DNA from: Jeotgalibacillus alimentarius
GTDB taxonomy: Bacteria; Bacillota; Bacilli; Bacillales; Jeotgalibacillaceae
Length of the DNA stretch: 64,000 nucleotides
Assembly: GCF_000829445.1 (NCBI RefSeq)
Contig: NZ_JXRQ01000005.1
Span: forward strand, 16,001-80,000
Direction of reading: 5' to 3'
This document shows, piece by piece, positions 39,529-48,593 of the stretch (its first letter is position 1; each line of letters starts with the position of its first letter). A program made the translations under genes and the position numbers. Under the pieces are notes generated by a model that saw nothing but the letters and a program-made list of their open reading frames with translations, ran no database searches and was not told where the DNA came from.

Positions 39529-40227
39529 ATGCTGAGGAAATCGATGATACTCGCAGCAATTGTGCTGCTTATAGGAATGGCTGCAGGTGCGCTGCTGTAT
39601 GCAGTAGAAGAGTGGAGTCTGCCTTTAACAGGAGAAGTCATTGTATTGGACCCGGGTCATGGCGGCCTCGATGGTGGGGCAAGCTATGAAACCATTCTCG
39701 AAAAGAACCTGACACTATCGATTGCTAAAAAACTGCAGGCCTATCTGGAAGAACAGGGGGCCATTGTGATTCTGTCCAGGGAAACGGATAAGGATCTGGC
39801 TGCTGAAGATACAAAAGGGTTCAGAGATCGTAAAAGAGAGGATCTCAAAAACAGACTGGAACTCATCAATAATAAAGACAATGATTTATTCATCAGCATT
39901 CATCTCAATGCCATTCCTGAAACAAGATGGAACGGTCCGCAGACTTTTTATACAACGTACAATGATCAGAATGAGCGGCTTGCCAGGTTCATTCAGCACG
40001 AACTGAACCGCCACATTCCCAACAGTAAAAGAAAATCAAAACCGATTGACGGGATCTATGTATTAAGTCATGCAGAGACACCAGGTGCACTCGTTGAAGC
40101 AGGATTTCTCTCTAATCCGGAGGAGAGATATTGGCTGTTGCAGGATGATTACCAGCAGCAGATCGCAGCTGCCATTTACATCGGAATTTTGAGACATTAT
40201 TCCAAAGAAGATAAGCCTCCTGAGTAA
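39529..40227 (+). CDS. cwlD: Germination-type N-acetylmuramoyl-L-alanine amidase CwlD
   Basis: Amidase_3 zinc enzyme; in Bacillus it acts in the mother cell with PdaA to make muramic-delta-lactam of spore cortex. In 232 residues: an N-terminal membrane anchor/signal (about 6-26), zinc ligands in LDPGHGGLDGG (His44), ETILEKNL (Glu58) and ISIHLNA, and the catalytic Glu in VEAGFLSNPEE. ATG 39529 follows AAGGAGGACAGG. The gene order cwlD-salA matches B. subtilis. Confidence 0.93.
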   Translation: MLRKSMILAAIVLLIGMAAGALLYAVEEWSLPLTGEVIVLDPGHGGLDGGASYETILEKNLTLSIAKKLQAYLEEQGAIVILSRETDKDLAAEDTKGFRDRKREDLKNRLELINNKDNDLFISIHLNAIPETRWNGPQTFYTTYNDQNERLARFIQHELNRHIPNSKRKSKPIDGIYVLSHAETPGALVEAGFLSNPEERYWLLQDDYQQQIAAAIYIGILRHYSKEDKPPE

Positions 40228-40292
40228 GAATGATCGTTTCACCTATGTTATACTTGCATAGATGAAAACGAATTCAAAAGGAGTGTCTTGTT

Positions 40293-41351
40293 TTGGTAAC
40301 TGAACAGCAGGTCAGAGAATTGCTCGGTTCGATGAATGATCCGGTTTTACATACAACGCTTGCAGAAACAGAAGGTATTGTGGAAGTAAGTATTAAGGAA
40401 GAAAAAAATCATGTCAGTGTAAAGATTGCCCTTGCAAAAACGGGTACAGCTGAACAGATGCAGCTTCAGATGGCAGTTGTAGAAGCACTGAAGGGGGCGG
40501 GCGCTGAGACAGTAGGGATCCGCTTTACAGAGCTTGAGCCTGAAAAGCTTGAAAAATTCCGCGGCCAGACTGGTGATGCAGTTGAAGATAACCTGCTCGC
40601 ACCGGGCAACAAGGTGCAGTTTATCGCAGTAGCCAGTGGTAAAGGCGGCGTAGGTAAATCAACAGTATCTGTGAACCTTGCAGTGGCACTTGCGCGTCAG
40701 GGTAAAAAGGTTGGATTGATTGATGCTGACATTTACGGCTTCAGTGTGCCGGATATGATGGGGATCAACAAGCGTCCCGTTGTTCGTGGTGAGCGTATTA
40801 TCCCGGTTGACCGTAAAGGTGTAAAAGTGATCTCAATGGCATTTTTCGTTGAAGATAACGCGCCTGTGATCTGGAGAGGGCCTATGCTTGGTAAGATGCT
40901 CAACAGCTTCTTTACTGAAGTGGAGTGGGGAGAGCTTGATTACCTGCTGCTTGACCTTCCGCCAGGCACCGGCGACGTAGCGCTTGACGTTCACGCGATG
41001 CTGCCATCAAGTAAGGAAATTATCGTCACAACGCCTCACCCGACAGCTGCATTCGTTGCTGCGCGTGCAGGTGCAATGGCGCTTCAGACGGAGCACTCGA
41101 TCCTTGGTGTAGTAGAGAACATGTCTTATTATGAGAGTAAGAAGACAGGTGAACGTGAGTATGTATTCGGTACAGGCGGTGGAGAAAAACTTGCAGAAGA
41201 GCTCCGTACAGAGCTCTTGGGCAAATTACCGCTTCAGCAGCCTGATTGGGATGAAGACGACTTCGCACCGTCAGTATACGCAGAAGATCATAAGCTCGGT
41301 AAGATTTATGATCAGATTGCTGAAGAAGTGATTGATAAAACAACAGAATAA
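40293..41351 (+). CDS. salA: Mrp/NBP35-family ATPase SalA
   Basis: P-loop ATPase of the ApbC/Mrp family; in B. subtilis SalA is a regulator that relieves scoC repression, and the family carries Fe-S clusters. The 352 residues have an N-terminal DUF59/MIP18-like domain (about 1-90) and the deviant Walker A SGKGGVGKST (115-124), DADIYGFSVPDMM and LDLPPGTGDVALD. It starts at TTG 40293 behind AAAGGAG. In B. subtilis gerD follows; here about 17 kb intervenes. Confidence 0.92.
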   Translation: MVTEQQVRELLGSMNDPVLHTTLAETEGIVEVSIKEEKNHVSVKIALAKTGTAEQMQLQMAVVEALKGAGAETVGIRFTELEPEKLEKFRGQTGDAVEDNLLAPGNKVQFIAVASGKGGVGKSTVSVNLAVALARQGKKVGLIDADIYGFSVPDMMGINKRPVVRGERIIPVDRKGVKVISMAFFVEDNAPVIWRGPMLGKMLNSFFTEVEWGELDYLLLDLPPGTGDVALDVHAMLPSSKEIIVTTPHPTAAFVAARAGAMALQTEHSILGVVENMSYYESKKTGEREYVFGTGGGEKLAEELRTELLGKLPLQQPDWDEDDFAPSVYAEDHKLGKIYDQIAEEVIDKTTE

Positions 41352-41361
41352 GCGATAGAGA

Positions 41362-41388
41362 GCGGCCTCATTTGATGAGGTCGTTTTT
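41362..41388 (+). terminator. Terminator after salA
   Basis: CGGCCTCAT/ATGAGGTCG (41363-41371/41375-41383) followed by TTTTT. Confidence 0.85.
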
Positions 41389-41413
41389 ATTATTTATTGG
41401 CAATGTCGAAGTT

Positions 41414-41450
41414 GGCTGTTGATTTACACCAGGAGCGGAATTCAACAGCC
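41414..41450. repeat. Minimal palindromic repeat, copy H, donating a stop codon
   Basis: 9-bp perfect ends GGCTGTTGA/TCAACAGCC (41414-41422/41442-41450) around TTTACACCAGGAGCGGAAT. The TCA at 41442-41444 is the TGA stop of the amidohydrolase on the minus strand. Confidence 0.7.
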
Positions 41451-42770
41451 ACTTTCACCCCACTTCTCTACAAAGGCTTGAAGATTAGCATTAACCTCAC
41501 GCTCGCCAGGAGCACTCGCAATTAATTCCTTTTGGCTATAGACTTTCCCTCCTTTGATAATCACCTGAATGTCACGAGTCGCCTGAATGTTTTCCAGCGG
41601 ATTCCCTTTCAGAATCACCAGGTCTGCCATATTGCCTTCTCTGATCGATCCGATATGTTCCATGCCAATCGATCTTGCCGCATGAAACGTGGCTGCCTGC
41701 AATGCCTCTAATTCGGTAAAGCCAATTTCTGTGAAAATCTCAAGCTCTCGATGTAAAGCCATTCCCGGGTATGTATATAACAGCGCGGGCGTATCAGTAC
41801 CGGCTACGACTGTACCACCCATATCGTAATACGTTTTAGCGATTATTTTAGTCAAATGACCAACGACTGCCGTTCTTTCCCTGATGATTGTGATATGCTC
41901 CGCGTTCCCGCTCCATTGCTGCATAAATGATTCCAGCGTTTCAATAGATTCAATCACTTCATTTTGTGGCGACCAGATATCCGGAAAATTGATCGCCTGA
42001 TCAAACAAAACCATTGTAGGGCATAGTTTTACATTCTTCTCTAACATCAGCCTGCAAATGTCATTCACTTGATCCTGATCATGTGTTTTCCAGTCAATAT
42101 GCTGCCATGGCTCCTGATCAACTAAGGGATTCCAGCCCTTATATAGCTCTTGGGCAGCCCCGGAAGCATGCTCGATCCAATTGACGCCAGAATTGATTGC
42201 GTCCACTACTGTAAGATTTTTTGAATTGATCAGGTCAATCGCTGTTTCCAGGTTCAATTTTTTAGCCTCATCAATTGCAGCATCCATTACCTCCTGATGA
42301 ATCCATCCATAAAGCTTGATGAACTTTGCGCCCGCTTTTGCCTGCCGCTGCACCTCTGCTCTTGCTTCCTGCGGATCATCAGTCACGAAATTCCCGTAAC
42401 TTGTATCTCCCCATAGTCCCGGTGAACCATCTATCATTCTGTCTGCAGCATAAATTCTTGGAGTAGGGGCATCATCCGGGCTTTCAATTAATTTGTCCAG
42501 TAGCAATACGTTACCCGCAGTATTCCTGATCGTCGTGACACCGGACGCTGTAAAATGATGCGCGTATCTCTCGTGAATATGACAATGCATATCAATCAAT
42601 CCCGGAATGATATATTGTCCTTTTGCATCCATCGTTTCTGCACCATGTGGTAACGATTCATTTCCTTGTATGATCCTCTTTATTTTATGGCCTTCGATTT
42701 CGATCGTGGCCAAGTAGGTATTTCCTATTTCTACATCGATGACATGTCCATTTGTAATGAATAAACTCAT
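41442..42770 (-). CDS. Metal-dependent amidohydrolase family protein
   Basis: 442-residue member of the imidazolonepropionase/prolidase-like amidohydrolase family. Metal ligands visible: HCH (H62, H64) in IIPGLIDMHCHIHE, a likely carboxylated Lys in KFIKLYGW, His in NWIEHASG and Asp in VVAGTDTP. It has a typical C-terminal beta-sandwich return (GSIREGNMADLVILKGNPLE). No signal peptide. The substrate cannot be read from sequence; dipeptide or imide hydrolysis is possible. ATG 42770 is chosen because GGAGGAG is at proper distance and covers the alternative ATG at 42785. Divergent from the Rgg-like gene. Confidence 0.85.
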   Translation of the reverse strand: MSLFITNGHVIDVEIGNTYLATIEIEGHKIKRIIQGNESLPHGAETMDAKGQYIIPGLIDMHCHIHERYAHHFTASGVTTIRNTAGNVLLLDKLIESPDDAPTPRIYAADRMIDGSPGLWGDTSYGNFVTDDPQEARAEVQRQAKAGAKFIKLYGWIHQEVMDAAIDEAKKLNLETAIDLINSKNLTVVDAINSGVNWIEHASGAAQELYKGWNPLVDQEPWQHIDWKTHDQDQVNDICRLMLEKNVKLCPTMVLFDQAINFPDIWSPQNEVIESIETLESFMQQWSGNAEHITIIRERTAVVGHLTKIIAKTYYDMGGTVVAGTDTPALLYTYPGMALHRELEIFTEIGFTELEALQAATFHAARSIGMEHIGSIREGNMADLVILKGNPLENIQATRDIQVIIKGGKVYSQKELIASAPGEREVNANLQAFVEKWGESGC

Positions 42771-42888
42771 TGTTTTCTCCTCCATTATTGAAACGTATTT
42801 TAACTCTTGAATTTATTGTATAGTGAAAGGGAATCAGCTCATTATTTTTTTCATATAGTGGAATTTTTAATAGGGGGAGGTAATTAGT

Positions 42889-43776
42889 ATGACTTATGGT
42901 CGTACGATGAGAAGCATCCGGAAGCAAAAAGGAGTGACATTGAACACTCTTGCAGATGGGGTCTGCTCCGTTTCATTTTTATCAAAATTTGAACGTGGAG
43001 ATTCTGATATCAGTCTTGGGATAATGACCAGCTTATTAGAAAAGTTAATGGTCAGCTTTGATGAATTTTTATTTATACATAACGATCATGCTCCTGATCA
43101 CCTGCAGCATTTTTTTCATACTGCCTACTCATTGTATTTAGAAAGAGATAGTAAAGGGCTGAAGGAGTTAAAAAAAGCTCAATTAGATAAATGGGAGGAG
43201 TTTGGAATAGACACATTTCATCATAATGCTTTATTACTTGAAGTATATGAAAGTATCGTAGATGAAAAGCCGATCTCTGAAGACAAGCATAAGAAGAACG
43301 TAAAGACACTCTCAGATTATCTATTCGGTGTTGAAGTATGGGGGTATTATGAACTGTCGCTCTACAATAGCACGTTACTGTTGTTAGAACCGGAAATGGT
43401 TATGACTTTATCTAAAACAGCCTACATAAAAAGCGGTCGATTTAAAGAGTTTGAGAAAGTGAACCAATTGATTATGTCTGTCCTGATCAATACTGTCATT
43501 TACTTAATTGGACCAGTGAATCAATTTGGCAGAGAATGTTCTTACACGCGGGAATTAAAAGAATTTATTTCCTATCTTGAAGAAGCCGCTATCCCGGAAC
43601 AGCGCTTATCTGAAAAGCTTCATTTGCTGCAAATGAAGGGCCTCTATGAAATCAGAATTGGTAAAAAAGAAGAAGGTCACTCGAAGGTTGAACGGTCTAT
43701 CCAGATGCTGGATGACCTGGATTCACCCAAAACAGCGGAGAATATAAGGCAATATCTTAAGCAGATTGAGTATTGA
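42889..43776 (+). CDS. Rgg/GadR/MutR-type transcriptional regulator
   Basis: 295 residues: an N-terminal HTH_3/XRE domain (about 5-60, GRTMRSIRKQKGVTLNTLA and VSFLSKFERGDSDIS) and a C-terminal helical repeat region as in Rgg and PlcR/RNPP-like regulators. Rgg proteins often sense short secreted peptides. ATG 42889 follows GGGGGAGG. It diverges from the amidohydrolase gene across a 118-bp gap, so that gene is its most likely target; the Tad locus 600 bp downstream is another. Confidence 0.8.
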   Translation: MTYGRTMRSIRKQKGVTLNTLADGVCSVSFLSKFERGDSDISLGIMTSLLEKLMVSFDEFLFIHNDHAPDHLQHFFHTAYSLYLERDSKGLKELKKAQLDKWEEFGIDTFHHNALLLEVYESIVDEKPISEDKHKKNVKTLSDYLFGVEVWGYYELSLYNSTLLLLEPEMVMTLSKTAYIKSGRFKEFEKVNQLIMSVLINTVIYLIGPVNQFGRECSYTRELKEFISYLEEAAIPEQRLSEKLHLLQMKGLYEIRIGKKEEGHSKVERSIQMLDDLDSPKTAENIRQYLKQIEY

Positions 43777-43861
43777 TTATTTTGAAGCGAAAGGAAGATC
43801 AGAAGCAGGCTTATGAATTTTTAGAGAATGACGATGATACGGCGCTTCTGTCGCGACTTAC

Positions 43862-43892
43862 GCAACCCTTATGAACAGGGTTGTTTTTTATT
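43862..43892 (+). terminator. Terminator downstream of the Rgg-like gene
   Basis: CAACCCT/AGGGTTG (43863-43869/43876-43882) with a TATGAAC-type loop, followed by TTTTTTA. Confidence 0.85.
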
Positions 43893-44394
43893 GGATAGTC
43901 TTATTAAAAACAGCTTTTGAGTGAAATCTTGATTTTTGTCACACCCGATATTGGCATTTTTCCTCATCCACATACCCACTTTAAATCACCCAAAACCCTT
44001 TCAATCTCATAAATAACACCTTCAAACCTCTCAAAATCAAGGTTTTTTCCAGCTCATTCCATGGAAAAAGGTACTATGGTCGTGCATTTTGTAATGAATG
44101 TAACATAAAAATGAAGGATCTTGTCGAATCATTTCCAAGTTACTAGATGTGAAATGGCTAAAGTGATTCATTTGACCCTGACCTCTTTCAGACGACCCGG
44201 ACTATCTTCTTTTCCTGAAATATTCAATTCCCTCCACGGTTTGACAGTAATCAGAAAATCTATTAAAAACAGTGATAGCTATTTCAGCTCACTTTGTAAA
44301 AATATGATGAACGACACGAATGTCATATTAGAAAATACTAATGTGATTCTATACGACTATATTTTAAAGGTCGGTGAAAGAGAGGCGGAAAGTC
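43893..44394. other. Gene-free regulatory spacer before the Tad locus
   Basis: 500 bp, AT-rich, without a credible gene. It holds a run of degenerate 20-21 bp units on the minus strand (43965-44042; copies of TTGAAAGG-like words) and a promoter-like pair at 44241-44269. An open frame at 44121-44408 has no ribosome site and no codon bias, and I do not annotate it. Confidence 0.5.
44241..44269 (+). promoter_or_regulatory. Possible promoter of the Tad locus
   Basis: TTGACA (44241-44246), a 17-nt spacer and TAAAAA (44264-44269), 125 bp ahead of the CpaB-like gene. The -10 is poor. Confidence 0.4.
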
Positions 44395-45126
44395 ATGATC
44401 GAATCTAAAAGAAGGGCGCTTATATTTTTTATCATTGCTGCATTATTTGCAGCGGCAGCGGGATACTTTACGCTGCAAAAGGTCAAAGAGTTAAACAATG
44501 ACCTTGGGACAATGGTTACCGTATATGTTGCCGGGTCAGATATTGATGCGCGTGATGTGATCACACCTGAAGCCGTTGCAGTTGAAAGCATTCCGCAGAA
44601 GTTTGTCACCGCCGAGCATATTCGTGATCCTGAAGAACTGATGAATAAGGTATCAGTTGTTCCTTTATCTGAAGGAGATGTGATTTCCAAAAATATGCTC
44701 AAGGAAGCATCGGCGGTCACAGAAGAGAACAATCGGCTGGTAACTATGATGTCTTCAGAGCGTGTGTCATTTGATGAACCGCTTGAGCCGCTGGATCGTG
44801 TGGATATTGTTGTATCGAACAGAACAGATGAAGGTAACAAAACAGAGATATTTATGAAAGATGTGAAAGTAGCCCGCGTCGCGAATAACGAAGGTCAGTT
44901 CTCCGGCGTTCAGGTGGAAATTTCACTCGAAGATACGCCACAGCTGATTCATATGCAGAATTACGCGGACAGTGTGCGTGTCATTAAAGCAAATGTCGGG
45001 GTTGCAAATCAGGAAGTAGCTGCTGCTGAACCGGCAGAAGAGAAAAAAGCTGAGACGGAACAAGCCCAGCCTGAGAAAACAGAAGAAAAGCCCGCTGACC
45101 AGAAGAAAGAAGCTTCAGGTGAGTAG
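44395..45126 (+). CDS. Flp pilus assembly protein CpaB/RcpC-like (SAF domain)
   Basis: 243 residues: an N-terminal membrane anchor (about 6-26, RRALIFFIIAALFAAAAGYF), a SAF domain (about 38-100: VYVAGSDIDARDVITPEAV, then PLSEGDVISKNML), an RcpC-like core and a C-terminal Glu/Ala/Lys-rich tail (about 213-243). CpaB homologs sit in the envelope next to Tad ATPases. ATG 44395 follows GAGAGGCGG; an upstream GTG at 44374 is less well placed. First gene of the long co-directional Tad set. Confidence 0.82.
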   Translation: MIESKRRALIFFIIAALFAAAAGYFTLQKVKELNNDLGTMVTVYVAGSDIDARDVITPEAVAVESIPQKFVTAEHIRDPEELMNKVSVVPLSEGDVISKNMLKEASAVTEENNRLVTMMSSERVSFDEPLEPLDRVDIVVSNRTDEGNKTEIFMKDVKVARVANNEGQFSGVQVEISLEDTPQLIHMQNYADSVRVIKANVGVANQEVAAAEPAEEKKAETEQAQPEKTEEKPADQKKEASGE

Positions 45127-45170
45127 GTCTGAAGGGTTAAAAACAAGTGTCTAATAAAGGAGGCTGAGTC

Positions 45171-46301
45171 ATGGAAGAGTTAGATGTTTTAGTTATTGGA
45201 AGAGCAAGCACGCTGATGTCTACGATTCGAACAAGGCTGCCGGAAACATTAAAAACAGAAGTGCTCGATCCATCTCATCTCAGATCAGAGCTTAAAAATA
45301 AACAGCCGAAAGTCATTTTACTGCTCCATGATGAAGGCGATATTGAACGCGTTGCGCTGATCCAATCCGAACAGCTGCATGCGCCAGTCATCTTTATCCA
45401 TGAATCTCATGACTTTCAGCTTTTCAGAGATCTCGTCAGAAGAGGTGTAACCGATTATCTTGTGATGCCTGAAGATCTTGAAGGACTTGGTGACCGTGTG
45501 GAGACGATTGTCTCAAGAGCTTCAGCTGAACAGCCGAAAGAACAGCTTTTCAAGAGAGGGAATGGAAAGGTCTTCAGCTTTTACAGCGGAAAAGGCGGCA
45601 GCGGCAAAACGTTTTTAAGTACTGCTTTCGCTCAGACACTGAAGTTCGAATCGACTGCCCAGGTCATTTATATTGATCTGAACCTTCAGTATGGAGGCGG
45701 CGAAACATTCCTTGGCATTGAGCCGAACCGGACCATTATGGATCTTGAACCGGTTGTAGAAGAGCTGAGCGAACATCATTTGAAAAATGTATCTGAAAAA
45801 GAGCCGTTTTCCAAGCTGGATCTATTAATCAGTCCAAGGGATGCAGAGCTTGCAGAGCGTCTGACAGAGGATTTTGTGACCAAAGTGCTCAGAGCCTGCC
45901 GCAGAACGTATGACTTTATTATCGTTGACCTTCCGTCATCAATTGATGAGCGGACATATGGCGCACTGATTGAAGCGGATAAAGTTTTCTACACCATTGC
46001 ACTTGATACCCCTTCTATACGCGTCTTAAAACATGTAGAAAGTCTTTTTCAGAAGCTTGGGATCCCGACGGAAGATCGTCTGGAGCTTGTGCTGAATGAA
46101 GTCGGCAAAGAAAACGAGCTTTCTAAAAAGGATCTTGAACGCTTTGTCACGTATCCGCAGGCAGCTCAGATCAGAAGGGATTTGAAAGGTGTCCAGACCG
46201 GTATTAATAAAGGACAGCCGATCCGTAAAGAACCAAAGGAAAAGAAAATGATTCCGGCAGCGAAAGATATGCGCAAGTGGGTCAGATCAATGCTGAAGTA
46301 A
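45171..46301 (+). CDS. CpaE/TadZ-like pilus-localisation ATPase
   Basis: 376 residues. The N-terminal receiver-like alpha/beta domain (about 1-115, LDVLVIGRASTLM...ILLLHDEGD) lacks an obvious phosphoacceptor arrangement. The MinD/ParA-type ATPase follows with the deviant Walker A SGKGGSGKT (139-147) and DLPSSIDERTY. TadZ/CpaE proteins position the Tad machine at the membrane or pole. Preceded by AAAGGAGG and followed after 13 bp by the CpaF gene. Confidence 0.85.
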   Translation: MEELDVLVIGRASTLMSTIRTRLPETLKTEVLDPSHLRSELKNKQPKVILLLHDEGDIERVALIQSEQLHAPVIFIHESHDFQLFRDLVRRGVTDYLVMPEDLEGLGDRVETIVSRASAEQPKEQLFKRGNGKVFSFYSGKGGSGKTFLSTAFAQTLKFESTAQVIYIDLNLQYGGGETFLGIEPNRTIMDLEPVVEELSEHHLKNVSEKEPFSKLDLLISPRDAELAERLTEDFVTKVLRACRRTYDFIIVDLPSSIDERTYGALIEADKVFYTIALDTPSIRVLKHVESLFQKLGIPTEDRLELVLNEVGKENELSKKDLERFVTYPQAAQIRRDLKGVQTGINKGQPIRKEPKEKKMIPAAKDMRKWVRSMLK

Positions 46302-46314
46302 GGAGGGGAATGTA

Positions 46315-47664
46315 ATGTCACTGTTTCAACGTACAAAGCGCTCTCAGGCTGAACCGCAAAAACAAAGCGTCCAGTCGGTGATGACGCCTTATCTGGAAGA
46401 ATTGCTTGAGCACTATAAGACGCGCCTGCTGGCTGAGACGAACCTTGAGCAGCTGACAGCAGCCAATGAGCATGAGCGGAGAGCCTCGATTGACCGGCTT
46501 GTGAATCAATTTATGCTTGAGGAAAAGGTAGTCATTCCACGTGGCGATCGTGAAGTGCTGATGTCACGCCTCATCGATGAAAGTGTCGGATTCGGACCGC
46601 TTGAGCAGCTGTTGAAGGACCCAACCATCACCGAGATTCTCGTCAACGGTCCAAAGGAAGTTTTCATTGAGCGCAACGGACAGCTGCAGGAATCCAACGT
46701 TACCTTTAAGGATGATGACCATGTCCGCCATATCGTTGACCGCGTGATTGCACCGCTTGGACGGCGGATTGATGAAAGCTCGCCCATGGTTGATGCCCGT
46801 CTTCCTGATGGCAGCCGTGTAAATGCAGTTATTCCGCCAGTCAGTCTGAACGGCACGCTGATCTCAATCCGGAAGTTCAGACAGGAACCGATTGAAATGG
46901 ACGATCTGCTTGAATTCGGCTCACTTGATGAACCGATGGCTGCATTCATCCAGGCAGTTGTAGAAGCCAAAATGAATGTACTCATCTCAGGCGGAACCGG
47001 CAGCGGGAAGACGACGCTCCTCAACGCAGCTGCGAAGGCAGTTCCGCCGGGTGAGCGGGTCATCACGATTGAAGACTCCGCTGAATTACGGCTGAACCGT
47101 GCAAGCGTTGTTGGTCTTGAAGCCCGCCCGCCAAATGTGGAGGGATCAGGTGAAGTCTCGATCAGACAGCTTGTTAAAAACGCACTGCGTATGAGACCGG
47201 ACCGGATCATTGTCGGTGAGGTGCGGGGTCCTGAAGCCTTTGATATGCTGCAGGCGATGAACACCGGTCATGAAGGCTCACTGACGACTGTTCACGCCAA
47301 TACACCAAGTGACGCCATCAACCGTGTAGAAGGGATGGTCGTCATGGCAGGAATGGACCTGCCGACACATATTATCCGCGAATACATTGTCGGTGCACTC
47401 GATATGATTGTGCAGGCAGAGCGGCTTGGTGACGGGAAACGTAAGATCGTCAATATATCTGAAGTATACGTAAATGATCAAAACCAGGTAAAGCTGCAGG
47501 ATATCTTTATTTTCAAACGCACAGGAACAGGTAAAGACGGAGAAGTACTTGGTCATTTCGAACCGACCGGTATGATTCCGAAATGCGTAGAGCGGCTCGA
47601 ACTGTTTGGCATTGAATTCGATGAACGTCTCTTCCAAAAAGGAGGCGAGCCGATATGGACATGA
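46315..47664 (+). CDS. CpaF/TadA-type secretion ATPase
   Basis: Hexameric motor ATPase of Flp pilus assembly, 449 residues. Walker A GGTGSGKTT (226-234), Asp box around TIEDSAELRL, Walker B RIIVGEVRGPEA (297-308), His box TGHEGSLTTVHANTP. The N-terminal segment contains GFGPLEQLLKDPTITEILVNGP, typical of CpaF. The end overlaps the next gene by 10 bp. Confidence 0.93.
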   Translation: MSLFQRTKRSQAEPQKQSVQSVMTPYLEELLEHYKTRLLAETNLEQLTAANEHERRASIDRLVNQFMLEEKVVIPRGDREVLMSRLIDESVGFGPLEQLLKDPTITEILVNGPKEVFIERNGQLQESNVTFKDDDHVRHIVDRVIAPLGRRIDESSPMVDARLPDGSRVNAVIPPVSLNGTLISIRKFRQEPIEMDDLLEFGSLDEPMAAFIQAVVEAKMNVLISGGTGSGKTTLLNAAAKAVPPGERVITIEDSAELRLNRASVVGLEARPPNVEGSGEVSIRQLVKNALRMRPDRIIVGEVRGPEAFDMLQAMNTGHEGSLTTVHANTPSDAINRVEGMVVMAGMDLPTHIIREYIVGALDMIVQAERLGDGKRKIVNISEVYVNDQNQVKLQDIFIFKRTGTGKDGEVLGHFEPTGMIPKCVERLELFGIEFDERLFQKGGEPIWT

Positions 47665-48584
47665 TCATTGCAGTTTTGTTCGGCTCAGCAGCGCTTGCAA
47701 TTCTATTAATGGTTTACTTCCTGCTTGATTACAGACGCCACAAGCAGGACTGGAAGAAGAAAATGCGCACCTGGTACCCGGAGGAGAAGAGGAAAAGTGC
47801 GATCAGTGTCTTAGGGGACAAATATGATGCGTCACCATCTTCTGAAAAGCTCCACAAAAAGCTGCAGCTGGCAAACGTCGGACTGCTGCCATCTGAGTAT
47901 ATTGGGGCTCATATTGTAGGTTTCCTATTGCTCTATGTGGTCTTTAACATGATCTTCAGTATGTCAGCCTTTATCAGTCTGGTGCTGACAGTGGGACTGC
48001 TTGCAGCATCACACTTTCTGCTTTTCTATCTACGGAAAAACCGCTATGAGGAGCGTTTTAATGAACAGCTGAGCGAAGTCTGCCGGCTGCTTGCCAATGC
48101 TTCTAAAAGCGGGATGACGGTCACGCAGGGGATTGACCTTGTAGCAAATGAAGTCAGCTCACCAGCTATGGAAGAATTTAAAAGAATGTCATACGAACTG
48201 AAGCTCGGGGTACCGCTTGAACAGGTACTGAAAAAAGTGCAGGAGCGAAATACTTCAAGAGACTTTCAGCTCTTTGCGGCCACACTCCTGATCCAAAAAA
48301 AGACAGGAGGCAACCTTGCTTCAACACTTGAGACAATGGCGACCACACTCGAAGACAGAAAAATTCTGCATCAGACAATCCGGACAATGACGTCAGAGCA
48401 GCGTTACATCTCAATCATTGTACCGGCGATGCCAATCTTTATCCTGCTGGTCATGAACAATGTAATGGCCGGGTTTACCGACCCGCTGACAACCACACCA
48501 GGGCTTATTATTCTGGCATTGTTCGGCGCAGGAATCATTCTTTCGTTCTTCCTAATCCGGAAGATTACGGATATCAAAGTGTAG
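47655..48584 (+). CDS. TadB-like inner-membrane platform protein
   Basis: 309-residue T2SSF-domain protein. It has an N-terminal helix (about 3-24), two helices around residues 85-130, the T2SSF core (CRLLANASKSGMTVTQGIDL ... LATTLEDRKI) and two C-terminal helices. It pairs with the following TadC-like protein to form the platform that the CpaF motor acts on. Confidence 0.87.
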   Translation: MDMIIAVLFGSAALAILLMVYFLLDYRRHKQDWKKKMRTWYPEEKRKSAISVLGDKYDASPSSEKLHKKLQLANVGLLPSEYIGAHIVGFLLLYVVFNMIFSMSAFISLVLTVGLLAASHFLLFYLRKNRYEERFNEQLSEVCRLLANASKSGMTVTQGIDLVANEVSSPAMEEFKRMSYELKLGVPLEQVLKKVQERNTSRDFQLFAATLLIQKKTGGNLASTLETMATTLEDRKILHQTIRTMTSEQRYISIIVPAMPIFILLVMNNVMAGFTDPLTTTPGLIILALFGAGIILSFFLIRKITDIKV

Positions 48585-48593
48585 GTGATCAAG

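Noticed and set aside
44121..44408. 95-residue plus-strand open frame upstream of the CpaB-like gene
   Set aside because: No Shine-Dalgarno, composition unlike neighbouring genes, and it overlaps the start region of the CpaB-like gene. It is better explained as regulatory spacer.
46506..47264. 252-residue open frame on the minus strand inside the CpaF-type ATPase gene
   Set aside because: It is fully antisense to a gene with all ATPase motifs, Ser/Arg-rich as expected from reverse complement of G+C-biased codons, and has no ribosome site.
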